A DNA stretch of 64,000 bases, taken from positions 115,776-179,775 of the forward strand of contig JARYMI010000004.1 of assembly GCA_029907205.1 (NCBI GenBank). Reading direction: 5' to 3'. This DNA is from Clostridiales bacterium. Its GTDB lineage: Bacteria; Acidobacteriota; Aminicenantia; Aminicenantales; UBA8522. The notes beneath the pieces were generated by a model. It was not told the origin of the DNA. It saw only the letters and a list, made by a program, of their open reading frames with translations, and did not search any database. Below are positions 1 through 9,898 of the stretch, piece after piece. The translations under genes were made by a program, and so were the position numbers. Each line of letters opens with the position of its first letter. Within the stretch, counting starts at the first letter, position 1.

Positions 1-141
1 GGCGATGAGCCGGACGGCTAAGACGCGGCTTTAAGACCTGGGCTCGCGAAAACAATTTCTGTTGACTTTCGTGTGGTCAACCATATACTTTTGAAAAGAA
101 ATTCCTTCATTAACTAGCGATCTCAGACAAGGATCCTCAGG

Positions 142-1524
142 ATGGAAATCACGGCCGACCAGGTCACCAAATTCATGATTGACTTCTGTTGGCTCTGTGT
201 TCTTCTTCTTCTGGGCAAATGGCTGCGCGTCCGCTTTGCCCTCTTCCAAAGGCTTTTCCTGCCAGCCTCCATCATCGCCGGGTTTATCGGGCTCATTCTT
301 GGTCCAAGCATTTTCGGCCAGTATCTCTTCTCTGTCATCCCTCCAAACATGGTCAGTTCATGGTCGCACTTGCCGGGGCGGCTGATCAACGTCGTTTTTG
401 CCTGCCTCTTTCTCGGAATCTCCATCCCCTCTCTGAGAACAGTCTGGCGCGAGGGAGGACCGCAACTATGCTACGGCTGGCTGGTTGGCATGGGGCAGTA
501 TGTTGTCGGCCTTGGCATCACCATGGCCCTGCTTACTCCCGTGTTCAAAGTCCCTTATTACTTCGGTTGCCTTCTTGAAATCGGCTTCTCCGGCGGCCAC
601 GGGACGGCCGCGGGCATGAAGGAAGCGTTTTCTGACCTCGGTTTCAGTGCAGGTTCGGACCTCGGCTTGATGTCGGCCACGGTCGGGGTCGTTAGCGCGG
701 TCGTCTTCGGTATGCTTCTAATCAACATCGCCGCCCGCCGCGGCTACACAAAGATTATCAAATCGCCTGAAAAGCTTACGCTTGAATCCGACCGGGGCCT
801 TGTCCCGGAGACAAGGAGAATCCCCGGCTCGTTTAACACCGTCTCGCCAGATGCTCTTGAGCCTTTTGCCTTTCATGCCGCCTTTGTCGGCTTCGCCATC
901 CTGATCGGATGGTTCATCCTCACCGGCATTAAAAGCCTGAGCGCCGGTATGAAGCCAGATCTCTTCCGGAGTTTCCCTCTCTTCCCTTTGGCCATGATCG
1001 GCGGCATTATCATTCAATTTACCGCCCTCAAGACAGGCCTCGCCCGTTATTTTGACCGCAGAACATTCGACCGAATTCTGGGGCTGGCGCTCGACTTTCT
1101 GGTTGTCTCAGCCATCGCTTCCATCAAGCTGGATGTATTCCTGGCCTATTTCTGGCCGTTCTCCATACTCATGCTCGCGGGCCTCGCCTGGGTGATCTCC
1201 TGCACCTGGTTGATCGCGCCGCGGATGCTCCCGGACGCCTGGTTTGAGCGCAGCATCACCGAGTACGGCATGCAGACCGGCGTCACAGCTCTTGGTTTGC
1301 TCCTGCTCCGCGTGGCCGACCCGCACTTTGAAACACCTGCCGCGCGCTCCTTCGGGTTCAAGCAGATCCTCTATGAACCGATGCTGGGCGGCGGGTTCAT
1401 CACGGCAGCAGCTCCTCTTCTGATCGCAAGTTTCGGCGTTTTACCTGCTTTCGGTATGGCCACCGCTTCGATCGCCGTGGCCATTGGCGTGGCTTTCCTC
1501 AGCGGCTGGGTTCACTCTAAGTAG
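142..1524 (+). CDS. Sodium/glutamate symporter-like membrane protein (GltS-like)
   Basis: 460-aa polytopic ORF; GltS-like N-terminus (LFQRLFLPASIIAGFIGLILGP), FSGGHGTAAGMKEAF and the C-terminal YGMQTGVTALGLLLLRVADP region. Confidence 0.8.
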   Translation: MEITADQVTKFMIDFCWLCVLLLLGKWLRVRFALFQRLFLPASIIAGFIGLILGPSIFGQYLFSVIPPNMVSSWSHLPGRLINVVFACLFLGISIPSLRTVWREGGPQLCYGWLVGMGQYVVGLGITMALLTPVFKVPYYFGCLLEIGFSGGHGTAAGMKEAFSDLGFSAGSDLGLMSATVGVVSAVVFGMLLINIAARRGYTKIIKSPEKLTLESDRGLVPETRRIPGSFNTVSPDALEPFAFHAAFVGFAILIGWFILTGIKSLSAGMKPDLFRSFPLFPLAMIGGIIIQFTALKTGLARYFDRRTFDRILGLALDFLVVSAIASIKLDVFLAYFWPFSILMLAGLAWVISCTWLIAPRMLPDAWFERSITEYGMQTGVTALGLLLLRVADPHFETPAARSFGFKQILYEPMLGGGFITAAAPLLIASFGVLPAFGMATASIAVAIGVAFLSGWVHSK

Positions 1525-1768
1525 TCAAGCACTGCCTTTTTGACCCACAGCTTTCATCATTCTAAATTCTAAAAAAAGCACAATGGTTGCTTTTATTTTG
1601 GGGAGAAAATGATCTTCTTGAAGAAAGAATCGAATTCGCCTATCCCACTCTAGACGATTTTTATGCCAGGAAACCGCGGAGCCCGGACTTCGACAGGTCA
1701 ACAAGAACAGCCTTAGCAGAGGAGGCCGGCGAGATCCCAGCGATTCGGCAACTTAGATTTTTTGGTCA

Positions 1769-1797
1769 TTGACACAGGCATATGAATAGTCTATAAA
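1769..1797 (+). promoter_or_regulatory. Sigma70-type promoter (TTGACA-17-TATAAA) upstream of methyltransferase
   Basis: TTGACA 1769-1774, 17-bp spacer, TATAAA 1792-1797. Confidence 0.6.
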
Positions 1798-1900
1798 CAG
1801 AGGGGAAATTTCATGAAAATTCAGCGCTCCTCTCTGGGATTTCGATTCTCTGGCAAAATCTTGTCAATTCTGAAGGGGTACGGACTTTAAAAGAAGAGAG

Positions 1901-2731
1901 ATGTTTTTTGCAGTTTACTCGCGCTTGATCAATTTCTCACCTCGTTTCAAAAAGCTTTCCAAGTATTTTTTCTACAAGTATCTCGCTCACTCAGCCCAGA
2001 TGAATAACTGGAAGTTCATGAACTATGGCTATGTTTTTATAAAAGACCTTCAGGAAGCTCCGCAGCTTGATCCATCAGACGAACCACACCGCTATTCCAT
2101 CCAGCTTTACCATCACCTCATACGCGCGGTCAGCCTTGATGGCCACAGGATCCTTGACATCGGCTGCGGCCGGGGAGGAGGGTTGGACTATCTCAAACGT
2201 TACTTGAAAGCCAAAAATGTCGTCGGCCTTGATGCCTCAGAAATGGCCATGAATCGTTGCCGGAAAGCTTATCAGGCTCAAGGGCTGGTTTTCATTGCCG
2301 GCGATGCCGAAGCCCTTCCCTTCTCCGATCAAAGGTTCCACGCAGTGATAAACGTTGAATCCTCTCACTGCTATGCCGACATGAACAAGTTTCTCTTGGG
2401 AGTCAAGCGGGTCCTTCATCCGGGAGGATACTTCCTCTTCGCCGACTTTCGTGATAAGCAGCACGTTCACCTTCTTGAAGAACAGATGGAGCGCTCCGGG
2501 ATGATCATTATCAAGAAATTTGATATCACAGACAATGTCATCACGGCTCTGGAAACAAGCCATAACCAGAAAGTCGCTTTTATCCAAAAGGAAGCGCCAA
2601 AATACTTGGTCAGATTTTTCAAGGAATTTGCCGGCTGCAGGGGAACGAGAATCTACAACCGGTTCAAGACCGGCAAGTCTATCTATCTGAGCTACATCCT
2701 GCAAAAACCAGAAGGCGCGCTTTTTCCCTAG
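1901..2731 (+). CDS. Class I SAM-dependent methyltransferase
   Basis: Motif I LDIGCGRGGG, then VVGLDASEMAMNRCRK and FIAGDAEALPF. Confidence 0.85.
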   Translation: MFFAVYSRLINFSPRFKKLSKYFFYKYLAHSAQMNNWKFMNYGYVFIKDLQEAPQLDPSDEPHRYSIQLYHHLIRAVSLDGHRILDIGCGRGGGLDYLKRYLKAKNVVGLDASEMAMNRCRKAYQAQGLVFIAGDAEALPFSDQRFHAVINVESSHCYADMNKFLLGVKRVLHPGGYFLFADFRDKQHVHLLEEQMERSGMIIIKKFDITDNVITALETSHNQKVAFIQKEAPKYLVRFFKEFAGCRGTRIYNRFKTGKSIYLSYILQKPEGALFP

Positions 2732-2856
2732 CAGGTTATTTTCGTCGGCCCCTCGATAATTCCAGAGGCAGATTGAACGTGGTGGGGGAAGTGAAAAGGA
2801 GGAATAGCACCACGACATTCGCTTAAAGCCTTCCCGCCGATAAGTTTCCGCTGCTC

Positions 2857-4251
2857 TTACTTATCGAAATCCTCGATCCTCGGGTACTTCCTGAAGAACT
2901 CCCTTGCTGTTGCGGCGACTGTCCCGCTCAGAAGTACGAGCGCGATCAAATTCGGGAAGGCCATGAAAGCATTAGCGATGTCGCCGATGTAAAAGACGAG
3001 CTCGATGGAAATGACTGAGCCCGTGAAGACGAGGATGACGTAGATCACTCTGTAGGGATACGTAACTTTGATGCCAAAAAGGTACTTCATGCACTGCTCG
3101 CCATAATAGTACCACCCGATGAGAGTCGTGTAGCCAAAGAGGAAGGAAGAAAGAGCCACGACCAGCCCGCCGGCGACGGGCACAGTTTTAGAAAAGCTGG
3201 CAGCGGTCATGGCCGTTCCGTTAAGGCCGCTCTGCCACATGCCCGTGGACAGGTTGATAAGGGCCGTGATAGAACAGACGATGAGTGTGTCGATAAAAAC
3301 TTCGCCGATGCCCATCAATCCTTGATGAACTGGGGAGGGCGTCTGGGCGGCCGCATGGGCGATGGGTGCGCTGCCCAGGCCGGCCTCGTTGGTGAGCAGC
3401 CCCCTTCGGAAGCCCATCTGGATGCCGCGCTTGACAGTCGCTCCGAGAAAGCCGCCGACAGCAGCGGCCGGCGTGAAAGCATGCTTGAAAATCAAAAAGA
3501 AGACGTTCGGAACATGGGTGATATGGGCAAAAATGACGATAAAGCTGAAGACGAAATAGATGATCAGCATGGTTGGCACGATTTTCTCCGCCACGGCACC
3601 TATTCGCTTGATGCCGCCGATGACCACCAGGGCCACGAGGAAGGTAACAATCCCGCCGATCAACGCCTTAGGAATCCCGAATTCGCTGTTGAAGGCCAAG
3701 GCCATCTGGTTGGCCTGCATCATGTTGCCGGTCCCGAAAAGCGTAGCCAGGGCGCCGCAGACGGCAAACGCAGGAGCTAAAACCGCAGCAAGCCTCTTGT
3801 TCTTGAACCCGTTCTTGATGTAATACATCGGCCCTCCGGCGATCTTTCCATCTGGATATTTTTCTCGGTACTTCACTCCCAGCAAGGCTTCGGAAAATTT
3901 CGTCGCCATCCCCACAAGGCCGCAAATCCAGAGCCAGAAAATAGCGCCAGGCCCTCCGGTGAAAAGCGCTGTGGCCACGCCGCCGATATTCCCGTTTCCA
4001 ACCGTTGCTGCCAGGGCAGTCGAGAGAGCCGCGAACGGAGACACATCCCCTTCTTTTCCTTTTGCTTTCTTCCCAAGGAATCCCGCAAAAATCAGCTTGA
4101 AGCTGTCACCAAGCCGCCGAAACTGGATGAACCTCGTTTTTACCGTGAGCCAGATGCCCACGCCAAGAAGCAGAAAGAGAAGATAGGACCAGATGTTGTA
4201 AGCTGTGTGGTCAACCCATCTCGCCAGGTTCTCATAAAATTGTTCCATCAA
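2857..4251 (-). CDS. Alanine/glycine:cation (sodium) symporter family protein (AGCS)
   Basis: 464 aa; AGCS hallmarks FAALSTALAATVGNGNIGGVATAL, GGPMYYI, FRRGLLTNEAGLGSAPIAHAAA. Confidence 0.93.
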   Translation of the reverse strand: MMEQFYENLARWVDHTAYNIWSYLLFLLLGVGIWLTVKTRFIQFRRLGDSFKLIFAGFLGKKAKGKEGDVSPFAALSTALAATVGNGNIGGVATALFTGGPGAIFWLWICGLVGMATKFSEALLGVKYREKYPDGKIAGGPMYYIKNGFKNKRLAAVLAPAFAVCGALATLFGTGNMMQANQMALAFNSEFGIPKALIGGIVTFLVALVVIGGIKRIGAVAEKIVPTMLIIYFVFSFIVIFAHITHVPNVFFLIFKHAFTPAAAVGGFLGATVKRGIQMGFRRGLLTNEAGLGSAPIAHAAAQTPSPVHQGLMGIGEVFIDTLIVCSITALINLSTGMWQSGLNGTAMTAASFSKTVPVAGGLVVALSSFLFGYTTLIGWYYYGEQCMKYLFGIKVTYPYRVIYVILVFTGSVISIELVFYIGDIANAFMAFPNLIALVLLSGTVAATAREFFRKYPRIEDFDK

Positions 4252-4527
4252 CGACTCCTCTTCACGCCTTTATCTCTTCTCTTCTCAAACGCAAGAGCGC
4301 AACCCGCGCCAGGCGCTTCGTGTCATATTCTGTCCATTCATCAAAGCACAAAGCTATCATTTCGATAGGTGTTTATAACATAAAAATAACGCGGCCTCAA
4401 CTTTGCGGTTTATGTTAAGTTTATCAATGGAAAGATCTGAAAGGGCCTTTGGCGTGTCTGGTGTTTATTTTGATCCTGCGGAACGCCCTCCGGCCAGGGT
4501 TGATGAGAAGGTCGCTATCGCCGCTTT

Positions 4528-6978
4528 CTAACTCGAGCAACCCAGCAATGATATCGGCGAAAAAAAGAGTCTCTTCGCCCCAAGGAGGGCGGCCGGGGAC
4601 CGCCTGAACTTCGCGCCTCGGCCGTTGATGAACAAGAACAATTTGCCGCGATCTCGGGAGAATCTCCGTCGGGCTTCGTCATGGACAAGGAAACGGTCAA
4701 GGTCATGGACGTTCGGGATGGGAGGAATTTCTTCTGGCTCGAGAAAATCGAGCGCCCTCCGCCAGACGTAAATTTTGTTTCCCGACTCATTACTCACTGC
4801 CCAGACATCCTCCGGCAACTCTCGCTCCTGCCCTATTTGCCGTTCGACGAAAATTTCCGGCAACGGATTATAAACCCAGGGAACATGGTTATAAAGCAAC
4901 CGAGAAACCCAGGTGGGCTTAAGGTACTCTTCGGGTCTCGTCGGACGAAAGGGAATCGCCTGAAGAATGACCAAAATTGCTCCCACCCCGGCGAGAAAGC
5001 GCTTGGCCGGCGGAACCTTTCCGACAAGAAACAAGGTGAGCTGCCAGGTTATAAAGAAGAAAATGTAAAGATGCCACAGGGCGTACCTGGAGATGTTGAT
5101 TGTTCCGCCGTGGTTCACGTTGAAGGTCCGAGATTGACTCCACAGGAGGAAGGGCATGGAGATTAAGAAAAAAACAGCTGTCCGCCGGTCCAGACTGACC
5201 TCTTTTTTGATGGTCAGGACAACAAAAACCACCAGCAGGACAAGAGACAGGGGCCAGTTGGGAAAAAGGCCGATGTCCGGGTCGATGAGGAAGGAAGTCA
5301 TCTTTTTGGCCGACAGAATGTCCTCGCCTATTCTAACCCCTCCGGTAGCCATGACAGGGTTAAGAATGCCGTGTCGCAACCAATAATAGGCCGGCTGAAG
5401 GGAAACCAGAAAAAGAATAACCGGCCAGAAGAGGATGTTTCTTTTAATGAACGCCCACCTCCTTGCCAAAAAACCAGAAAGAAAAGCCAAAAATGAAAGC
5501 ATGGCGAAGGGAGGGTTCTGGGTGGATACGACGGCAAAACAGAAGGCCGCTGCAGCGAAATCGTCTTTGATAAAAAGAGCCAGGCCAAGAATGGATAGGA
5601 CGACCGTAAAGAACTCAATTTGAGCCTTGTTGGAAAACCAAAGCAGCGGAGAAAAAAAGACGATAAGAAGAAGACTCAAGCCAGCCAGGCCGCCTAATCG
5701 TTTTCTGATGACGGCAAAAGCAATGACCAGCAGAATAATGTGCAGGAGCATGAAACAATAACTCGGGTTAATTGAAACGAGCTTCACAAGCGGGTAAAAG
5801 ACAGCCGCAGCCAGGGAATAAAACCAGAAATGAGGGAAATCCAGCTCTCGACCCTCCCTGAAGAGCGTAGCAAACCTATAGCTGAGGTCGTCGTACATGG
5901 CTTCACCTTCCTCAAAGGATGCAACCCTCAGCCTTTTTAAGGTAGAGGAAAAAACCGCTCTTGAGACAGAGGGTCTGAAATCCTCGGCCCAGCTGACCAG
6001 CATGGCTTGGTACTCGAGGCTGTCGCCCGACCTCGGGTTAGGGCCGGGAAAGAACAAGGTCATCAAGATAAAAATAACGAGGAAAACCGCGGACAGCCGG
6101 TCTTCGCCTGCCCAGGGAAACCAGAGATGTTTCTTGACCTGTTCTCCCCAATCGGCCAGGAGCGGAGCAAGGGAAAGCATCCTCCCGCCTGCTTTTTCAA
6201 AGAGCCAGCCGACTTCGCCAGAAAAAGCCAGGGCATAATAGATGGAAAAGAGAAGGATGGCTGATTTTAGGCCAAGCAGCAGCCTGAATCTTGTGAGATG
6301 AGGAAGGAGCAAGATAGCCAGAAAGAGAAGCAAAATGAGCCAGCGGAGGATCCTCTCGGCCCTGAAGAAACGCTGAGGCGGGGGGCTCCGCAGGAGAGAT
6401 ATGAGGTTCAAAACGAAGGCGGCCCACCAGAACAAGAGCAGGCCAAGAATGCCAAGCCATGATAAGGGCCAACTCGAGAGATCAGCATACTGATTATCTT
6501 TATGAAAGATGACAGCAGAGAAGACGCCCGAGGAATAGCCATAAATGTTTTTTACCCTTATCCGGCGAAATGTCCAGAATTCAGAAGAGCTCACCTCCAG
6601 CGCGTTCTCTCCTTCGACGAGGAGCGACTCGGCAAACTCTTGAACGAGCCTTTTCCCCTTGACTGATATCGCCGCCACAGGAATCCTGTTCAGCGTGAGT
6701 TCGAAAACCCTGTTTTCCCCGACCTTATCAAAGAACTCAATCTCTATCGTCCAGTGGTTTTGTTCGCGCTCCTTTTCGACATAGAACTCTCTTGAGATGC
6801 GGGAGACCGGCATGTTTTTATTACCTTTGTATATGGCGATGGATTTGAAGAAATGGCGGTAGGAGTAGCGCTGGAGGACACAAATAAAAATTGAGGCGAC
6901 TATCAATGAGGAGGCCGCGGCCTCCAAGAGATGGCGGTTCTTTTTTTGGGGATTCAACATGGCCGCAAAATTAGCCAA
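4528..6978 (-). CDS. Large polytopic membrane protein, possibly glycosyltransferase-like; function unknown
   Basis: 816-aa ORF, one N-terminal TM, a beta-rich soluble segment, then many predicted TM helices; no diagnostic motif recognised. Confidence 0.6.
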   Translation of the reverse strand: MANFAAMLNPQKKNRHLLEAAASSLIVASIFICVLQRYSYRHFFKSIAIYKGNKNMPVSRISREFYVEKEREQNHWTIEIEFFDKVGENRVFELTLNRIPVAAISVKGKRLVQEFAESLLVEGENALEVSSSEFWTFRRIRVKNIYGYSSGVFSAVIFHKDNQYADLSSWPLSWLGILGLLLFWWAAFVLNLISLLRSPPPQRFFRAERILRWLILLLFLAILLLPHLTRFRLLLGLKSAILLFSIYYALAFSGEVGWLFEKAGGRMLSLAPLLADWGEQVKKHLWFPWAGEDRLSAVFLVIFILMTLFFPGPNPRSGDSLEYQAMLVSWAEDFRPSVSRAVFSSTLKRLRVASFEEGEAMYDDLSYRFATLFREGRELDFPHFWFYSLAAAVFYPLVKLVSINPSYCFMLLHIILLVIAFAVIRKRLGGLAGLSLLLIVFFSPLLWFSNKAQIEFFTVVLSILGLALFIKDDFAAAAFCFAVVSTQNPPFAMLSFLAFLSGFLARRWAFIKRNILFWPVILFLVSLQPAYYWLRHGILNPVMATGGVRIGEDILSAKKMTSFLIDPDIGLFPNWPLSLVLLVVFVVLTIKKEVSLDRRTAVFFLISMPFLLWSQSRTFNVNHGGTINISRYALWHLYIFFFITWQLTLFLVGKVPPAKRFLAGVGAILVILQAIPFRPTRPEEYLKPTWVSRLLYNHVPWVYNPLPEIFVERQIGQERELPEDVWAVSNESGNKIYVWRRALDFLEPEEIPPIPNVHDLDRFLVHDEARRRFSRDRGKLFLFINGRGAKFRRSPAALLGAKRLFFSPISLLGCSS

Positions 6979-7125
6979 CGCCTAACTCATATAGCACAGG
7001 AGAAGAGTCTTGGCAAACCGCACCCGGCCCAATCCTTGACGGGCTGGGAGAGCCGGAATATACTTCCAGGAGACGCCTATGATAGGGTTTGTGTCCCCGC
7101 GATAAAAAACCGAGGGAGGTGAGTC

Positions 7126-8226
7126 ATGGTAAATCACCACATCCGCCGGGAACTCAAGAAATGGGCTGCCGTCCTTTTGACCGCCGCCATTCCCTCGCTC
7201 GGCCTTCTCTCAGAGCCCCAAGAGAAACTCTCTCCCCGTCCGATTTCTCCACGCAGCCCTTTGCTCCCCGGCGAGGAGGCAGTCATTGCTATCTTCGAAG
7301 AGGCCCGGCCCTCGGTCGTCTTCATCACCACTCTCGTTTTCAGGAGAGACCTTTTCACCTTCAACATTTTTGAAATCCCTCACGGAACCGGGTCCGGCTT
7401 CATCTGGGATGAACTTGGACACATCGTGACAAACTTCCACGTCATCTACAGAGCTCAGCAGGTTCGGGTGACGCTGTCAGACCACACCCAGTGGGAAGCG
7501 AAGCTTGTGGGCTACGCGCCGGACAAAGACCTGGCTGTTCTCAAAATTGATCCGTCAAAAAAAAAGCTCCGGCCGATCCGCCTTGGCACTTCAAGAGACC
7601 TCAAGGTGGGCCAATTTGTCTTTGCCATCGGCAACCCCTTTGGCCTTGACCAAACCCTCACGACAGGAGTCATAAGCGCCCTCGGCCGGGAAATCGAATC
7701 TCTCTCCCGCCGTCCCATCCAGGGAGTCATCCAGACAGATGCAGCCATCAACCCGGGCAACTCTGGAGGGCCGCTCCTGGACAGCGCCGGCCGGTGCATC
7801 GGCGTGAACACGGCAATCTACAGCCCGTCGGGCGCTTACGCCGGAGTCGGGTTTGCTGTGCCCATCGATACGGTCAACCGCATCGTGCCCCAGCTCATCC
7901 AATACGGAAAAGTCATCAGGCCGGGTCTCGGCATTCAGCCTGCTGAAGACTACCTCGCCCGCGAAATCGGAATTGAGGGTGTTCTCGTGGTCGACGTCGA
8001 CCCCAGAGGAGCGGCAGCCAGCGCGGGTATTCTGCCAACCCGCTACGACAAAGATGGGAATGTCGTCCTGGGAGATATCATCGTGGCCGTCAATAGACAG
8101 CCGGTTAAGTCCGTCGACGATCTTTACAGAATTCTCGACAACCACCAGGTGGGCGACGAGGTCATGGTTGACGTTATCAGGGGCGGCAAACAGAGGACGA
8201 TGACGGTAAAACTCCAGGCCATCTGA
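7126..8226 (+). CDS. HtrA/DegP-like trypsin-like serine protease with PDZ domain
   Basis: Catalytic triad context: TNFHV, DKDLAVLKI, NPGNSGGPLLDSAGRCIGVNTAI; C-terminal PDZ (GDIIVAVNRQPVKSVDDLYRIL). Confidence 0.94.
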   Translation: MVNHHIRRELKKWAAVLLTAAIPSLGLLSEPQEKLSPRPISPRSPLLPGEEAVIAIFEEARPSVVFITTLVFRRDLFTFNIFEIPHGTGSGFIWDELGHIVTNFHVIYRAQQVRVTLSDHTQWEAKLVGYAPDKDLAVLKIDPSKKKLRPIRLGTSRDLKVGQFVFAIGNPFGLDQTLTTGVISALGREIESLSRRPIQGVIQTDAAINPGNSGGPLLDSAGRCIGVNTAIYSPSGAYAGVGFAVPIDTVNRIVPQLIQYGKVIRPGLGIQPAEDYLAREIGIEGVLVVDVDPRGAAASAGILPTRYDKDGNVVLGDIIVAVNRQPVKSVDDLYRILDNHQVGDEVMVDVIRGGKQRTMTVKLQAI

Positions 8227-8250
8227 GGAACAGATCGCTTCAGGTAAGGC

Positions 8251-9228
8251 ATGAGCATGACGCGACAAGAGAGAGTTGCCCTCCTTTTCAACCCGGCCGC
8301 GGGAAAAGGGAGGGCGATCAAAGCCAAATACCAACTGGACCGGATCCTCCATAAACACGAAATCCTCTTCGATCTCTACATCACCCAGAGCGTCCAGGAC
8401 CTAAGAGAGCTCGCGCGGCGAGCTTCGCTGGAATACGAAACCCTTGTCGGAGTCGGCGGAGATTCAACATTTCAAATCATCATTGACGAGGTCATGAAGA
8501 CAGGAGGCCACCCCAAGCTTGGCTTGATCGGGCTGGGTTCGTCCAATGACATTGCCAGGGAATTCCGGGTGGAAAGCCTGAACAAAGCCTGCTCTGCCTT
8601 GAGAAAGGGAGAAATAAAAACAATCGACCTCGGCTGCCTCGGCCTAGAAGAAGAAACCCTCCTCTACTTTCTGGGGCAGGCAAACATCGGCCTCGGAGCG
8701 CTCGTGAACCAATATATCGAGGAGCTCTCAGACCGAAAGCCGAGGCTGGGAAAAAGGCAGAAAATCGCCGGCCTGTTCTGTATCCTCAACGCCCAGCGGT
8801 CCGGAAAAGTTCCTTTGCGCTTGACGATCGACTCAGTTGAGGGAAGGACAGAGGGAGAGTTCGCGGCAGCGGTTTTCAGCAACATCCGCTACTGGGCAAC
8901 GGGCCGACTGATCAACCCCGGCGCCCGAGTTGATGACGGATATCTCGACGCCTGCCTTATCCGAGCTTGCTCCCTGCCGCGCCTCCTTCACCTGGCCCTT
9001 CTTGCTAAGAACGGAAAACATATAACGGCCACGGAAGCTGTTTTCCTCCGTTCCCCCGTTTTCACCATTCGGTCAGAGCAACAGTTCACTGTCCAGGCGG
9101 ACGGCGAGATCGTCGGCGGGTGGCGAACCCCTACTGTCTTCTCAGAAATCCAGGTCCGGGCCATCCCGGGGGCTCTGAAGCTCATCTGTCGGGGCTTGAC
9201 GCAGCTCGCCAGGAAGGATATTTTTTAA
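8251..9228 (+). CDS. Diacylglycerol kinase family lipid kinase
   Basis: LLFNPAAGKGRA, VGVGGDSTFQIIIDEVM, GLIGLGSSNDIAREF; C-terminal VQADGEIVG. Confidence 0.85.
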   Translation: MSMTRQERVALLFNPAAGKGRAIKAKYQLDRILHKHEILFDLYITQSVQDLRELARRASLEYETLVGVGGDSTFQIIIDEVMKTGGHPKLGLIGLGSSNDIAREFRVESLNKACSALRKGEIKTIDLGCLGLEEETLLYFLGQANIGLGALVNQYIEELSDRKPRLGKRQKIAGLFCILNAQRSGKVPLRLTIDSVEGRTEGEFAAAVFSNIRYWATGRLINPGARVDDGYLDACLIRACSLPRLLHLALLAKNGKHITATEAVFLRSPVFTIRSEQQFTVQADGEIVGGWRTPTVFSEIQVRAIPGALKLICRGLTQLARKDIF

Positions 9229-9238
9229 TTCTCAGCCG

Positions 9239-9898
9239 ATGAGGAGAACACGAAATCTCAGGGGAAAGGCAGGGGGGGCCTTTGGTCTCTTTTTTCTGTC
9301 TTCCCTTGTGGCTTTCTCTCAGGAGATACCTGATTTCGGGCCAGATGGGATGGCCGGTCTGGGGTTCGACCAAAGACAAAAACTTGTCCGCGGCGAAATC
9401 ATCCATCCTAAAAGCCTTGCTCAGACAACCGACGGGAAGACAATGATCGAAGCGGCTCTGCTCTTCGAGAAGCCGCCCGAAGAGGTCTGGCAACTCCTCG
9501 TTAGGACTGAAAACCAGGTCAAGTTCCTTGACCAAGTCAAGAAGGTTACCATCATCCGTAAAGAAGCCTCCGGAGACACGCTCGAATTCACGACTAAAAT
9601 TCTGACCGAGACTCTCGTCTTCCGGGTCAACCATGAGTTTGATGAAAAAAACCTCTTCATTCGGTGGGCTCTGGATAAGTCGTTCAAGAATGACCTCAGA
9701 GAGCTTGAGGGATTCTGGCGGTTCTATCCTTTGTGTCAGAGCAAGACGATCGCCCGGTACGGAAGCCGGGTCAAGCCGAATTTTCCTGTTCCGGGCTTCA
9801 TTTATGATGTCCTCGCCAGGAACGACTTGCGCACGGCGCTGGCTTCCGTGAAGAAGTACGTCGATTCGGGCGGCGTCTGGAGCAAGGACTCCTCATGA
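9239..9898 (+). CDS. Secreted SRPBCC/START-like domain protein
   Basis: Signal peptide; IEAALLFEKPPEEVWQLLVRTENQVKFLDQVKKVTIIRKEASGD resembles SRPBCC/polyketide cyclase-like folds. Confidence 0.6.
   Translation: MRRTRNLRGKAGGAFGLFFLSSLVAFSQEIPDFGPDGMAGLGFDQRQKLVRGEIIHPKSLAQTTDGKTMIEAALLFEKPPEEVWQLLVRTENQVKFLDQVKKVTIIRKEASGDTLEFTTKILTETLVFRVNHEFDEKNLFIRWALDKSFKNDLRELEGFWRFYPLCQSKTIARYGSRVKPNFPVPGFIYDVLARNDLRTALASVKKYVDSGGVWSKDSS

Noticed and set aside
1587-1772. 61-aa ORF between gltS-like and methyltransferase genes
   Set aside because: No clear ribosome-binding site or recognised family; could be a decayed remnant but unsupported.
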